A stretch of 64,000 nt of DNA from Methylobacterium sp. J-068. Lineage in GTDB: Bacteria > Pseudomonadota > Alphaproteobacteria > Rhizobiales > Beijerinckiaceae. A model generated the notes under the pieces. It worked only from the letters and a program-made list of their open reading frames with translations, was not told the DNA's origin and made no database searches. Made by a program: the position numbers and the translations under genes. Where the stretch lies: assembly GCF_022829445.1 (NCBI RefSeq), contig NZ_JAKSXY010000063.1:1-64000 (forward strand), written 5' to 3'. How positions within the stretch are numbered: the first letter of the stretch is position 1; each line of letters starts with the position of its first letter. This document shows, one piece after another, positions 55,479 to 64,000 of this stretch.

Positions 55479-56627
55479 GTGACGCGCGGCGGCGCGATCG
55501 GCACGCACGGGCCGCTCCCGGCGCGCGGCTGGCGGGCGCGCTGGCGCGCCTTCCGGGCGCGGACCGTGGCCGATCCGCGCTTCCAGCGCTGGGCCGCCGG
55601 ATTTCCCCTGACGCGCCGCATCGCGCGGGCGAACACCCGGGCGCTCTTCGATCTGTGCGCCGGCTTCACCTATTCGCAGACGCTGTTCGCCTGCCTGCGT
55701 CTCAATCTTTTCAACCACTTGGCGAACGGGCCGGTGCCGGCCGAGACGCTGGCGGCGCGGATGGGCCTCGGCCCCGAGGCGGCGCTGCGCCTCCTGCGGG
55801 CGGCCGCCTCCCTCGACCTGATCGCGCCGCTTCCCGACGGCAGCTTCGCCCTGGCGGATCTCGGCGCGGCGCTGATCGGGAACCCCGCCATCGGCCGGAT
55901 GGTGGAGCATCACGCCCTGCTCTACGACGACCTGCGCGATCCCGTGGCGCTGCTGCGCGGGGAGGCGAGACCGACCCGGCTCGCCGGCTACTGGCCCTAC
56001 GCGACGGGCGAGGGCGCGGCCCTCGAATCGGAGGCCGTGGCCCCCTACGGCGCCCTGATGGCGGCCTCCCAGGCGCTGATCGCCGAGGACATCCTCGAGG
56101 CCTATCCCCTTCACCGGCACCGCTGCCTGATGGATGTCGGCGGCGGGGAGGGCGCCTTCCTGGCGGCGGCGGGCCGCGCGGCGCCGTCGCTGCAACTCCG
56201 GCTGTTCGACCTTCCGGCGGTGGCGGCGCGGGCCGAGGCCCACCTGACGGCCGAGGGCCTCGGGGCGCGCGTCCGGACGTTCGGCGGCAGCTTTCTGCGC
56301 GACCCCCTGCCGGCGGGCGCCGACGCGATCTCCCTGGTGCGCGTGCTACACGATCACGACGACGCGGCCGCTCGCGACATTCTTCGCGCCGCCCGGGCGG
56401 CGCTCCCGCAACACGCCGCGCTCATCATCGCCGAGCCGATGAGCGGCACGCGCGGCGCAGCGCCGATCACGGACGCGTATTTCGGGCTCTACCTCCTCGC
56501 CATGGGGAGCGGGCGCTGCCGGACGGTGGCCGAGCTGACGGGGCTGCTCCACGAGGCGGGCTTCACGACGGTGCGGGAGATGCGGACCCGCCGGCCCCTG
56601 CTGACGCGCGTTCTGGTGTCAACCTGA
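55479..56627 (+). CDS. crtF: Hydroxyneurosporene O-methyltransferase CrtF
   Basis: A 382-aa SAM-dependent O-methyltransferase that makes the methoxy group of spheroidene-type carotenoids. An N-terminal dimerisation and helix-turn-helix region (FDLCAGFTYSQTLFACLRLNLF, then ETLAARMGLGPEAALRLLRAA) precedes the SAM site MDVGGGEGAFLAAAGR near residue 225 and RVLHDHDDAAARDILR. The start is GTG at 55479, immediately after the crtE stop, with crtE codons supplying the purine-rich site. Confidence 0.92.
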   Translation: MTRGGAIGTHGPLPARGWRARWRAFRARTVADPRFQRWAAGFPLTRRIARANTRALFDLCAGFTYSQTLFACLRLNLFNHLANGPVPAETLAARMGLGPEAALRLLRAAASLDLIAPLPDGSFALADLGAALIGNPAIGRMVEHHALLYDDLRDPVALLRGEARPTRLAGYWPYATGEGAALESEAVAPYGALMAASQALIAEDILEAYPLHRHRCLMDVGGGEGAFLAAAGRAAPSLQLRLFDLPAVAARAEAHLTAEGLGARVRTFGGSFLRDPLPAGADAISLVRVLHDHDDAAARDILRAARAALPQHAALIIAEPMSGTRGAAPITDAYFGLYLLAMGSGRCRTVAELTGLLHEAGFTTVREMRTRRPLLTRVLVST

Positions 56628-56672
56628 CTGGACAGTCGCGCGGAATTCGATGCGGGCATCCGTAAGTTATGC

Positions 56673-56704
56673 TTGACGTTCTAAAGTGTCTATCTAGGAT
56701 GACA
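56673..56704 (+). promoter_or_regulatory. bchC promoter with PpsR/CrtJ operator
   Basis: A -35 TTGACG (56673-56678) and a -10 TAGGAT (56695-56700) are spaced by 16 nt. The exact operator TGTCTATCTAGGATGACA (56687-56704) covers the -10. This is the classical target of PpsR/CrtJ, since bchC is a known member of the regulon in Rhodobacter. The transcript likely runs on into bchXYZ and puf genes. Confidence 0.85.
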
Positions 56705-56760
56705 CATCGGATCCGGAACCAAGCGGATCGAATCGCCGGGACAGGGGGAGGACGGGCACG

Positions 56761-57693
56761 ATGGACGCGCAGGCCGTCATCCTTCATCGCCCCGGCGAGA
56801 TCAGCCTCGATGCCCTGACCCTCGACGCGCCGACCCCGGCGGATGCCGTCGTCGCCATCCGCTGGAGCGGCATCAGCACGGGCACGGAGCGCCTGCTCTG
56901 GTCCGGCCGGATGCCGGATTTTCCGGGCATGGGCTACCCGCTGGTCCCCGGCTACGAGTCGGTCGGCGAAGTGGTCGAGGCCGGTGCCGAATCCGGGCTT
57001 CGGGCGGGGCAGACCGTGTTCGTCCCCGGCGCCCGCTGCTTCGGCCCCGTGCGCGGCCTCTTCGGCGGGGCGGCCTCGCACCTCGTCAGCGCCGGCGCCC
57101 GCCTCGTCCCCATCGATCCGGACATGGCGGAGCGCGGCACCCTCATCGCGCTCGCCGCCACCGCCCACCACGCTCTGGCGGGGCTCGACCTCACCCAACC
57201 CCTCCTCGTCGTCGGCCACGGCGTGCTCGGGCGACTCGTCGCCCGGATCGCCTGCGCGCTCGGCGGCACGCCGGAGGTCTGGGAGACCGACCCGGCGCGC
57301 CGGGAGGCCGAGGGCTACACGGTCCGCGCACCCCTCGACGAGGTCCGGGGCGCCTACGTCACCATCCTGGATGTCAGCGGCGACGCGACGATCCTCGACA
57401 CCGCGATCCGGCATCTCCGGCCCGGCGGCGAGGTGGTGCTGGCGGGCTTCTACGAGGCCCGGCTCGCCTTCGACTTCGCCCCCGCCTTCCTGCGCGAGGC
57501 CCGCATCCGGGTCGCCGCGCAGTGGCGGTCGGAGGATCTCGCCGCGACCCTGGCGCTGATCGCGACCGACCACCTCTCCCTCGACGGCCTGATCACGCAC
57601 CGACGCCCGGCCGGGCACGCGGCGCACGCCTATCGCACGGCCTTCGGCGATGCCGGATGCCTGAAGATGATCCTGGATTGGAGTGCCGCATGA
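56761..57693 (+). CDS. bchC: Bacteriochlorophyllide a dehydrogenase BchC
   Basis: A 310-aa oxidoreductase that oxidises the C3 hydroxyethyl group to acetyl. It belongs to the medium-chain dehydrogenase type: WSGISTGTERLLWSG, VPGYESVGEVVEAG, VFVPGARCFGPVRGLFGGAASH and VVGHGVLGRLVARI. It heads the bchC-X-Y-Z operon. Its stop overlaps the bchX start. Confidence 0.94.
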   Translation: MDAQAVILHRPGEISLDALTLDAPTPADAVVAIRWSGISTGTERLLWSGRMPDFPGMGYPLVPGYESVGEVVEAGAESGLRAGQTVFVPGARCFGPVRGLFGGAASHLVSAGARLVPIDPDMAERGTLIALAATAHHALAGLDLTQPLLVVGHGVLGRLVARIACALGGTPEVWETDPARREAEGYTVRAPLDEVRGAYVTILDVSGDATILDTAIRHLRPGGEVVLAGFYEARLAFDFAPAFLREARIRVAAQWRSEDLAATLALIATDHLSLDGLITHRRPAGHAAHAYRTAFGDAGCLKMILDWSAA

Positions 57694-58691
57694 ACATGCA
57701 GCTGAACGGCGCCGCCCTGAAAGCATCCGAGGCCCTGCGCGCCGAGGCCGGCATCGAGCCGGACCCCGTGCCCGTGGCCGCCACCAAGGCGACGCAGATC
57801 ATCGCGATCTACGGCAAGGGCGGCATCGGCAAGTCGTTCACGCTGGCCAACCTCAGCTACATGATGGCCCAGCAGGGCAAGAAGGTCCTGCTCATCGGCT
57901 GCGACCCGAAGAGCGACACCACCTCGCTCCTGTTCGGCGGCCGCGCCTGCCCGACCATCATCGAGACCTCGACCAAGAAGAAGCTCGCCGGTGAACAGGT
58001 CGCCATCGGCGACGTCTGCTTCAAGCGCGACGGCGTCTACGCCATGGAACTCGGCGGCCCGGAAGTCGGGCGCGGCTGCGGCGGGCGCGGCATCATCCAC
58101 GGCTTCGAGTTGCTGGAGAAGCTCGGCTTCCACGAATGGGGCTTCGACTACGTGCTGCTCGACTTCCTCGGCGACGTGGTCTGCGGCGGCTTCGGCCTGC
58201 CGATCGCCCGCGACATGTGCCAGAAGGTCATCGTCGTCGGCTCCAACGACCTGCAGTCGCTCTACGTCGCCAACAACGTCTGCTCGGCGGTGGAATACTT
58301 CCGCAAGCTCGGCGGCAACGTCGGGGTCGGCGGCCTCGTCATCAACAAGGACGACGGCACCGGCGAGGCCCAGGCCTTCGCGGCTGCCGTCGGCATCCCG
58401 ATCCTGGCCTCGATCCCGGCCGACGACGACATCCGCAAGAAGAGCGCGAACTACGAGATCATCGGCCGGCCCGAGAGTCCCTGGGGCTCGCTGTTCGCCG
58501 ACCTCGCGCAGAACGTCCACGACGCGGCGGCCAACCATCCGACGCCGCTCTCCCAGGACGGTCTGCTCGGCCTGTTCAAGGGCGAGGCCGTGGGCCGGGG
58601 CGTCACCCTGGTGCCCGCCACCTTCGAGGACATGTGCGGCACGGCCCAGGTCGTGAAGCCGTCCCTCGAAGTCGTCTACGACGAGGTCTGA
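57690..58691 (+). CDS. bchX: Chlorophyllide reductase ATPase BchX
   Basis: A 333-aa NifH-like iron protein that powers reduction of ring B of chlorophyllide. P-loop [17 protein letters not shown] near residue 38, CDPKSDTTSLLFGG, and the two cluster cysteine segments VGRGCGGRGI and [14 protein letters not shown] are present. The KSF in place of KST separates it from BchL. It overlaps bchC and ends 5 nt before bchY. Confidence 0.95.
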   Translation: MNMQLNGAALKASEALRAEAGIEPDPVPVAATKATQIIAIYGKGGIGKSFTLANLSYMMAQQGKKVLLIGCDPKSDTTSLLFGGRACPTIIETSTKKKLAGEQVAIGDVCFKRDGVYAMELGGPEVGRGCGGRGIIHGFELLEKLGFHEWGFDYVLLDFLGDVVCGGFGLPIARDMCQKVIVVGSNDLQSLYVANNVCSAVEYFRKLGGNVGVGGLVINKDDGTGEAQAFAAAVGIPILASIPADDDIRKKSANYEIIGRPESPWGSLFADLAQNVHDAAANHPTPLSQDGLLGLFKGEAVGRGVTLVPATFEDMCGTAQVVKPSLEVVYDEV

Positions 58692-58696
58692 CGCGC

Positions 58697-60274
58697 ATGG
58701 CCGTCACCCTCGACATCGCCGATCTGCGCGCCCGTAAGGAGCGCCCGGCCTCGACCCTGGCGGCCCCGGCCGTTCCGGCCGAGGTGGTGAACCTCGCCGC
58801 CGCCAAGGGCGACGGCCTCGGCTGCCATGCCGGCAAGGACGCGATGACGGCGGCCGCCAAAGCCGCCGGCATGAGCGAGACCCTCGACCAGTATGCCAGG
58901 GACTATCCGAAAGGTCCGCACGACCAGCCGCAGAGCATGTGTCCGGCCTTCGGCTCCCTGCGCGTCGGCCTGCGCATGCGCCGCACGGCGACGATCCTCT
59001 CGGGCTCGGCCTGCTGCGTCTACGGCCTGACCTTCACCTCGCATTTCTACGGGGCGAAGCGGAGCGTCGGCTACGTGCCGTTCAACTCCGAGACCCTGGT
59101 CACCGGCAAGCTGTTCGAGGACATCCGCGAAGCGGTGTTCGATGTCGCCAAACCCGCCGATTACGATGCCGTCGTGGTGATCAACCTGTGCGTGCCGACC
59201 GCCTCCGGCGTGCCCCTGCGGCTCCTGCCCAAGCAGATCGACGGGGTGCGCATCATCGGCATCGACGTGCCGGGCTTCGGGGTGCCGACCCATGCCGAGG
59301 CCAAGGACGTTCTGGCCGGCGCCATGCTGAAATTCGCCCGCACGGAGGTCGAGCAAGGGCCGGTGCAGGCGCCCCGCGCCGGCCGCTCCGAGCGGCCCAC
59401 GGTGACGCTGCTCGGCGAGATGTTCCCCGCCGACCCCGTGGTGATCGGCGGCCTCCTCGAACCCCTCGGGCTCGCCGCCGGTCCCGTCGTGCCCACCCGC
59501 GAATGGCGCGAACTCTACGCGGCGCTCGACGGCGCGGCCGTGGCGGCGATCCACCCGTTCTACACCGCCTCGATCCGCGAGTTCGAGGCGGCGGGTCGGC
59601 CCATCGTCGGCTCGGCGCCCGTCGGCCACGACGGCACCGCCGACTGGCTCGACCGGATCGGCGAGGCCTGCGCCGTCCCCCGCACCCTCGTGGAAACCAC
59701 GAAGAACCGGATGCTGCCGATGATCCGGGGGGCGCTGGCGGCGACGCCGATCAAGGGCCGCATCACCCTGTCGGGCTACGAAGGCTCGGAGCTGCTCGTC
59801 GGCCGCCTCCTCGTCGAGAGCGGCGCCGATCTGCGCTACGTCGGCACCGCCTGCCCGCGAACCCCCTATGCCGAGGCCGACCGGGACTGGCTCGAGGCCC
59901 GCGGCGTCACGGTCCGGTTCCGCGCCTCCCTGGAGGACGATCTCGCAGCCCTCCTCGAATTCCGGCCGGATCTCGCCATCGGCACCACCCCGGTGGTGCA
60001 GAAGGCGAAAGCCCTGGCGATCCCGGCGCTCTACTTCACCAATCTCATCTCGGCCCGCCCCCTCATGGGCGTCGCGGGCGCCGGGTCGCTGGCCAAGGTC
60101 ATCAACGCGGCCATCGGCAACCGGCACCGCTTCGACACCATGCGGGACTTCTTCGCCGGGGTCGGCGAGGGCCACGCCGCCGGCATCTGGGAAGACGTCC
60201 CACAGCTGCGCAAGGCCGTGGCCAGCGCCCCCCGGGGCAAGCCCGCGCACGATCCGATCGGGGAGATGGCCTGA
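58697..60274 (+). CDS. bchY: Chlorophyllide reductase subunit BchY
   Basis: A 525-aa NifD/BchN-like subunit of chlorophyllide reductase. Cluster cysteines are in [22 protein letters not shown] and [10 protein letters not shown]. The N-terminal 75 residues are a variable extension. The stop overlaps the bchZ start by one base (TGATG). Confidence 0.94.
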   Translation: MAVTLDIADLRARKERPASTLAAPAVPAEVVNLAAAKGDGLGCHAGKDAMTAAAKAAGMSETLDQYARDYPKGPHDQPQSMCPAFGSLRVGLRMRRTATILSGSACCVYGLTFTSHFYGAKRSVGYVPFNSETLVTGKLFEDIREAVFDVAKPADYDAVVVINLCVPTASGVPLRLLPKQIDGVRIIGIDVPGFGVPTHAEAKDVLAGAMLKFARTEVEQGPVQAPRAGRSERPTVTLLGEMFPADPVVIGGLLEPLGLAAGPVVPTREWRELYAALDGAAVAAIHPFYTASIREFEAAGRPIVGSAPVGHDGTADWLDRIGEACAVPRTLVETTKNRMLPMIRGALAATPIKGRITLSGYEGSELLVGRLLVESGADLRYVGTACPRTPYAEADRDWLEARGVTVRFRASLEDDLAALLEFRPDLAIGTTPVVQKAKALAIPALYFTNLISARPLMGVAGAGSLAKVINAAIGNRHRFDTMRDFFAGVGEGHAAGIWEDVPQLRKAVASAPRGKPAHDPIGEMA

Positions 60275-61740
60275 TGCTCGTCCTCGATCACGACCGGGCC
60301 GGCGGCTACTGGGGCGCCGTCTACGTCTTCACCGCCATCAAGGGCCTTCAGGTGGTCATCGACGGCCCCGTCGGCTGCGAGAACCTGCCCGTCACCTCGG
60401 TGCTGCACTACACCGACGCCCTGCCGCCGCACGAATTGCCCATCGTGGTCACGGGCCTCGCGGAGGAAGAGCTCGGCCGCCACGGCACGGAAGCCGCGAT
60501 GAAGCGGGCGCACGCGACCCTCGATCCGGGCCAGCCCAGCGTCGTCGTCACCGGCTCCATCGCCGAGATGATCGGCGGCGGCGTCACCCCGGAGGGCACC
60601 AACCTCCAGCGTTTCCTGCCGCGCACCATCGACGAGGACCAGTGGCAGGCCGCCGACCGGGCCATGGCCTGGCTCTGGCAGGAATACGGCGCGCGGAAAT
60701 TCGCCAAGAAGGGCATCCCGGCCCGGCCGGCGCGCAAGGAAGGCGAGCGCCCCCGCGTCAACATCATCGGGCCGGCCTATGGCACCTTCAACATGCCCTC
60801 GGATCTCGCCGAGATCCGCCGCCTCATCGAGGGCATCGGCGCCGAGGTCAATCTCGCGTTTCCGCTGGGCTCGCATCTCGCCGACGTGCCCAAGCTCGTG
60901 AACGCCGACGCCAATATCTGCCTCTACCGCGAGTTCGGCCGGCTCCTCTGCGAGGCCCTGGAGCGGCCCTACCTGCAGGCGCCCATCGGTATTCACTCGA
61001 CGACGAAGTTCCTGCGGTCGCTGGGCGAGATTCTGGGCCTCGACCCCGAGCCGTTCATCGAGCGCGAGAAGCACACCACCATCAAGCCCGTCTGGGACCT
61101 GTGGCGCTCCGTGACCCAGGACTTCTTCGGCACGGCGAGCTTCGGCATCGTGGCGTCCGAGACCTATGCGCGGGGCGTCCGGCACTTCCTCGAGGACGAG
61201 ATGGGCCTGCCCTGCCATTTCGCGGAGTCCCGCAGGGCCGGCGCCAAGACCGACAACGCCGCCATCCGCGACCTCATCGCGAAGAATCCGCCGCTGGTGC
61301 TGTTCGGGTCGTTCAACGAGCGGATGTATGCGGCGGAAGCCGGGGCGCGGGCGATCTTCGTGCCCGCCTCGTTTCCCGGCGCCATCATCCGGCGCCACAC
61401 CGGCACGCCCTTCATGGGGTTCTCGGGCGCGACCTACCTCGTCCAGGAGGTCTGCAACGCCCTGTTCGACATGCTCTTCCACATCCTGCCGCTCGCCCGC
61501 GACATGGATGCCGTCGAGGCGACGCCGGGGCGGTTCCACCGCGAATTGCCGTGGGACGAGGCGGCGCGTGCCCGGCTCGACGAACTCGTCGAGGCCCATC
61601 CGGTGCTGGTGCGCATCTCGGCGGCCAAGCGCCTGCGCGATGCCGCCGAGCGGGCGGCGCGCGGGGAGGGCGGCGCCCGCGTCTCCCCCGACCACGTCGA
61701 GCGCGCCCGCGCCGAGACGAGCTTGGGGGCCGCCGCATGA
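60274..61740 (+). CDS. bchZ: Chlorophyllide reductase subunit BchZ
   Basis: A 488-aa partner of BchY. Cys35 in [11 protein letters not shown] supplies the fourth ligand of the shared iron-sulfur cluster. [20 protein letters not shown], the [21 protein letters not shown] loop and the C-terminal helical domain with [30 protein letters not shown] identify it. Downstream 134 nt lead to the pufQ-like gene. Confidence 0.95.
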   Translation: MLVLDHDRAGGYWGAVYVFTAIKGLQVVIDGPVGCENLPVTSVLHYTDALPPHELPIVVTGLAEEELGRHGTEAAMKRAHATLDPGQPSVVVTGSIAEMIGGGVTPEGTNLQRFLPRTIDEDQWQAADRAMAWLWQEYGARKFAKKGIPARPARKEGERPRVNIIGPAYGTFNMPSDLAEIRRLIEGIGAEVNLAFPLGSHLADVPKLVNADANICLYREFGRLLCEALERPYLQAPIGIHSTTKFLRSLGEILGLDPEPFIEREKHTTIKPVWDLWRSVTQDFFGTASFGIVASETYARGVRHFLEDEMGLPCHFAESRRAGAKTDNAAIRDLIAKNPPLVLFGSFNERMYAAEAGARAIFVPASFPGAIIRRHTGTPFMGFSGATYLVQEVCNALFDMLFHILPLARDMDAVEATPGRFHRELPWDEAARARLDELVEAHPVLVRISAAKRLRDAAERAARGEGGARVSPDHVERARAETSLGAAA

Positions 61741-61874
61741 GCGCGCGCCCGGCTCCTTCGCATGTTTCCCTTTCCGGCTGGAGCGGCGCGGCGCCGCCCG
61801 GCCGATCGAGACCGAGCCCACGCATCCTCCGCCGGATGCGTCCCGCCGCGGAACGCCACGAGGAGATCCATCCC

Positions 61875-62090
61875 ATGCAACGTTCTCTGAATTCGGTGTC
61901 GCGCCAGCATCAGGACGAGGTCCAGGCCCGGATCATCCTGGGGCTGACCTACCCGTTCTTCCTCGTCGCCGCCGTGGCGCAGCGGGTGTGGCCGGGCGCG
62001 CGCAGCGCGCTGCCGCAGCAGCGCCGCTCCGTCTTCGCCGAGGCGCGCGCCATGGCGGTCTCGGCCATCCCCTTCGTCTTCATGGGCTGA
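61875..62090 (+). CDS. pufQ: PufQ-like small membrane protein
   Basis: A 71-aa protein with one hydrophobic segment ([19 protein letters not shown]) and a second near the end ([15 protein letters not shown]). It lies between bchZ and pufB, the place of pufQ, whose product aids bacteriochlorophyll handling. The [15 protein letters not shown] end resembles PufQ of other Hyphomicrobiales as I recall it; similarity to Rhodobacter PufQ is weak. The ATG at 61875 has a GAGGAGAT site. An in-frame ATG overlapping the bchZ stop (61737) would add 46 Arg/Pro-rich residues and is less likely. Confidence 0.65.
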   Translation: MQRSLNSVSRQHQDEVQARIILGLTYPFFLVAAVAQRVWPGARSALPQQRRSVFAEARAMAVSAIPFVFMG

Positions 62091-62422
62091 CACGCAATTC
62101 GGTCGATCACTTCGGTCTTCATACTCGGAACGCGCCCCCTCTCCTGGAAGGAGAGGGTTGGGGTGAGGTGCAGGCCATCTCCGGAGGGGTCACACACCTC
62201 ACCCTCACCCTCTCCTTCCAGGCGAGGGGACCCCGCGCCAGTTTCCGAACTGTGCGGCCGGAACTCGTCTCACGGGGCTCGGCGACGCTCACGGCGCACG
62301 GGCCCCCACCGACCTCCCGTCATGCGGCGGGAAGGACCGCCGAGGCCGCGCCGCGCGGCCTCAGCGACATCCGCCGCCCCCGGACATCCGGGCGCGGCCA
62401 GTCAAAGCGGAGGTTTGAACCG
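62091..62422. other. Leader region between pufQ-like gene and pufB
   Basis: About 330 bp without a gene. It contains the second REP-like palindrome (62137-62235) and further GC-rich inverted pieces near 62340-62400. No TGT-N12-ACA box is present, so puf expression may depend on read-through from bchC or on a promoter I cannot identify. Structures here could set the level of puf mRNA. Confidence 0.6.
62137..62235. repeat. REP-like imperfect palindrome, copy 2 (puf leader)
   Basis: This repeats the element at the left edge of the window, with arms CTCCTGGAAGGAGAGGG and complement TCTCCTTCCAGGCGAGGG around a CCATCTCCGGAGGGG core. About nine of ten bases agree between copies. It could form a long stem in RNA just before pufB. 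Confidence 0.8.
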
Positions 62423-62644
62423 ATGGCCAATGGCATTGTCGAGAAACCGAGCAGCCTGTCCGGGCTGACGGAACCGGAAGCCAAGGAGTTCCACGCGATC
62501 TTCTTGACGAGCTTCATCATCTTCACGGCGATCGCCGTGGTCGCCCACATCCTGGTGTGGCTGTGGCGCCCGTGGCTGCCCGGACCGAAGGGCTACGCTG
62601 CCCTCGAGACGGCGGCCCAGGGCGTCGTCTCCCTGCTCTCCTGA
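62423..62644 (+). CDS. pufB: LH1 antenna beta polypeptide PufB
   Basis: A 73-aa core antenna protein. A polar N-terminus with [20 protein letters not shown] is followed by a single membrane helix. The bacteriochlorophyll-ligating histidine lies in [16 protein letters not shown]. The C-terminal tail of about 20 residues ([20 protein letters not shown]) is longer than in Rhodobacter. A GGAGG site precedes the ATG at good spacing. Followed by pufA after 16 nt. Confidence 0.96.
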   Translation: MANGIVEKPSSLSGLTEPEAKEFHAIFLTSFIIFTAIAVVAHILVWLWRPWLPGPKGYAALETAAQGVVSLLS

Positions 62645-62660
62645 GAAGGACCCCCTCATC

Positions 62661-62849
62661 ATGCACAAGGTCTGGCTTCTCTTCGATCCGCGCCGCACGC
62701 TGGTGGCGCTCTTCACCTTCCTGTTCATCCTGGCGCTGCTGATCCACTTCATCCTGCTCAGCACCGACCGCTTCAACTGGCTGGAAGGCCCCAAGGCGCC
62801 GCGCACCGCCAACGCGCAGACCCTGGTCCTGCCGACGATGCCCGCCTGA
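62661..62849 (+). CDS. pufA: LH1 antenna alpha polypeptide PufA
   Basis: A 62-aa core antenna protein with the start [18 protein letters not shown], a membrane helix, and the chlorophyll-binding histidine in [16 protein letters not shown]. The C-terminal tail is [26 protein letters not shown] site lies before the ATG. The 111-nt gap to pufL shows only weak inverted repeats, unlike the strong stabilising hairpins known after pufA in Rhodobacter. Confidence 0.96.
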   Translation: MHKVWLLFDPRRTLVALFTFLFILALLIHFILLSTDRFNWLEGPKAPRTANAQTLVLPTMPA

Positions 62850-62960
62850 CCGGCGCGGCACCGAACGGCAACGGACCGCACAACACGGATGATCGGCGGG
62901 CTGGCCACACACCACCCGTCGACCATCGCCGAGAATCGTGATGAGCCCTGGGAGGTCGCG

Positions 62961-63785
62961 ATGGCGATGCTGAGTTTCGAGCGCAAATACCGCATCCGCG
63001 GCGGCACCCTGATGGGCGGCGACCTGTTCGATTTCTGGGTCGGGCCGTTCTACGTCGGCTTCTTCGGCGTCACGACGCTGTTCTTCTCGGTGCTGGGCAC
63101 GGCCCTGATCCTCTACGGCGCGGCCCTCGGGCCGACCTGGAACATCTGGCAGATCAACATCGCCCCGCCCGACCTCAAATACGGGCTCGCCCTGGCGCCG
63201 CTCCAGGAGGGCGGCCTCTGGCAGATCATCACCTTCTGCGCGGTCGGCGCCTTCTCGTCCTGGGCCCTGCGCGAGGTCGAGATCTGCCGCAAGCTCGGCA
63301 TCGGCTACCACGTGCCCTTCGCCTTCTCGGTGGCGATCCTGGCCTACGTCACCCTGGTGGTGGTGCGCCCGTTGCTGATGGGCGCCTGGGGCCACGGCTT
63401 CCCCTACGGCATCCTGTCCCACCTCGATTGGGTCTCGAACACCGGCTACCAGTACCTGCACTTCCACTACAACCCGGCGCACATGCTGGCGGTGTCGTTC
63501 TTCTTCACCACCACGCTGGCGCTCTCGCTCCACGGCTCGCTGATCCTGTCCTCCACCAATCCCGGCAAGGGCGAGGTGGTGAAGACGCCCGAGCACGAGG
63601 ACACCTTCTTCCGCGACACCATCGGCTACTCGATCGGCACCCTCGGCATCCACCGCCTCGGCCTGTTCCTGGCCCTCTCGGCGGGCTTCTGGAGCGCGGT
63701 CTGCATCGTCATCAGCGGCCCGTTCTGGACCCGCGGCTGGCCGGAATGGTGGGGCTGGTGGCTCAACCTGCCGGTCTGGCGCTGA
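62961..63785 (+). CDS. pufL: Photosynthetic reaction centre L subunit PufL
   Basis: A 274-aa membrane protein with five helices that binds half of the reaction centre pigments and quinone A/B sites. [30 protein letters not shown], the helix C region around [29 protein letters not shown] with histidine ligands, and [25 protein letters not shown] are typical. GGGAGG before the ATG at 62961 supports this start over an earlier in-frame one. Confidence 0.97.
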   Translation: MAMLSFERKYRIRGGTLMGGDLFDFWVGPFYVGFFGVTTLFFSVLGTALILYGAALGPTWNIWQINIAPPDLKYGLALAPLQEGGLWQIITFCAVGAFSSWALREVEICRKLGIGYHVPFAFSVAILAYVTLVVVRPLLMGAWGHGFPYGILSHLDWVSNTGYQYLHFHYNPAHMLAVSFFFTTTLALSLHGSLILSSTNPGKGEVVKTPEHEDTFFRDTIGYSIGTLGIHRLGLFLALSAGFWSAVCIVISGPFWTRGWPEWWGWWLNLPVWR

Positions 63786-63811
63786 GGCCGGATCGACCGC
63801 GCGCGACACGC

Positions 63812-63882
63812 ACCTCGGACGACGGCGACGTCGGACAACGACGACTTCGGACAACGACAACTTCGGACAACACGGATTTCGG
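63812..63882. repeat. 16-bp tandem repeats between pufL and pufM
   Basis: Four full units of 16 bp (63812-63827, 63828-63843, 63844-63859, 63860-63875) and a partial fifth follow the pattern ACTTCGGACAACGACA. The right-hand units are most alike. They fill most of the 118-bp pufL-pufM spacer, which is only a few bases long in most purple bacteria. Confidence 0.85.
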
Positions 63883-63903
63883 GAAAGGGGGGCTCGTGAC
63901 GTC

Positions 63904-64000
63904 ATGGCCTATTACCAGAACATCTTCTCCGAAGTGCAGGTCCGGCCGATCAAGCCGGAACACGGAATCCCCGTCGACGTCGACAAGCGTTGGGGCACGC
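63904..64000 (+). CDS. pufM: Photosynthetic reaction centre M subunit PufM (partial)
   Basis: Only the first 32 codons are in the window. MAYYQNIFSEVQVRPIKPEH and the following VDKRWGT match the N-terminus of PufM. The gene runs off the right edge. The CGTGACGTC before the ATG is a poor ribosome binding site, but GAAAGGGGGG lies about 12-20 nt upstream. Confidence 0.9.
   Translation, partial: MAYYQNIFSEVQVRPIKPEHGIPVDVDKRWGT

Noticed and set aside
61737-61874. Longer pufQ-like protein starting on the bchZ stop
   Set aside because: The extra 46 residues are Arg/Pro-rich and unlike a membrane protein N-terminus; the later ATG has a good ribosome binding site.
63812-63882. Possible CRISPR array between pufL and pufM
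   Set aside because: The units are directly abutting 16-mers with no spacers, so this is a simple tandem repeat.

Overview
The window is high-GC DNA from an aerobic anoxygenic phototrophic alphaproteobacterium, most likely in the Hyphomicrobiales and plausibly Methylobacterium or a relative. This placement rests on the LexA-type operator GAAC-N7-GAAC, the imuA-imuB-dnaE2 mutagenesis cassette, a biliverdin-type bacteriophytochrome, and an almost complete photosynthesis gene cluster with an oxygen-dependent cyclase (acsF). No rRNA, tRNA, CRISPR array, integrase or transposase was recognised.

Region 1 (1-22.7 kb) is mixed housekeeping and sensory DNA. It holds a REP-like palindrome at the left edge, the LexA-controlled imuA-imuB-dnaE2 operon, an isolated WecE/RffA-type sugar aminotransferase, glpD-glpK for glycerol use, and an NmrA-like oxidoreductase. 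A red-light sensing operon follows (bacteriophytochrome, single-domain response regulator, hybrid histidine kinase). Then come an acyl-CoA dehydrogenase with a strong hairpin after it, a MASE4-type membrane hybrid kinase that carries an apparent 1-nt frameshift, a 58-aa membrane ORF, and a three-haem cytochrome c.

Region 2 (22.7 kb to the right edge) is the photosynthesis cluster. A minus-strand block carries a small membrane protein, tspO, bchP, a PucC-family transporter and bchG, followed by the regulators ppsR and aerR. Divergent from aerR runs a tightly overlapping plus-strand superoperon: bchF-N-B-H-L-M, lhaA, puhA-B-C, a small orf, acsF, puhE and hemA. It continues with bchI-D-O, then crtI-crtB and a 51-aa membrane ORF. 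The minus-strand pair crtD-crtC is divergent from crtE-crtF. Last come bchC-X-Y-Z, a pufQ-like gene, pufB-A, pufL and the start of pufM, which is cut by the window edge.

Together these genes make bacteriochlorophyll a from glycine and succinyl-CoA through protoporphyrin, and spheroidene-type carotenoids from isoprenoid diphosphates. They also encode the reaction centre H and L subunits (M partial), the LH1 antenna polypeptides and several assembly factors. Regulation looks PpsR-centred. Four exact TGT-N12-ACA operators lie upstream of bchG, crtI, crtD/crtE and bchC, and ppsR sits next to its likely B12-dependent antirepressor gene aerR. Unusual points are a 16-bp tandem repeat array between pufL and pufM, a REP-like palindrome in the puf leader, an 18-bp tandem repeat at the 3' end of ppsR, two possible frameshifts (MASE4 kinase and crtC 5' end), and a palindrome between the aerR and bchF promoters.
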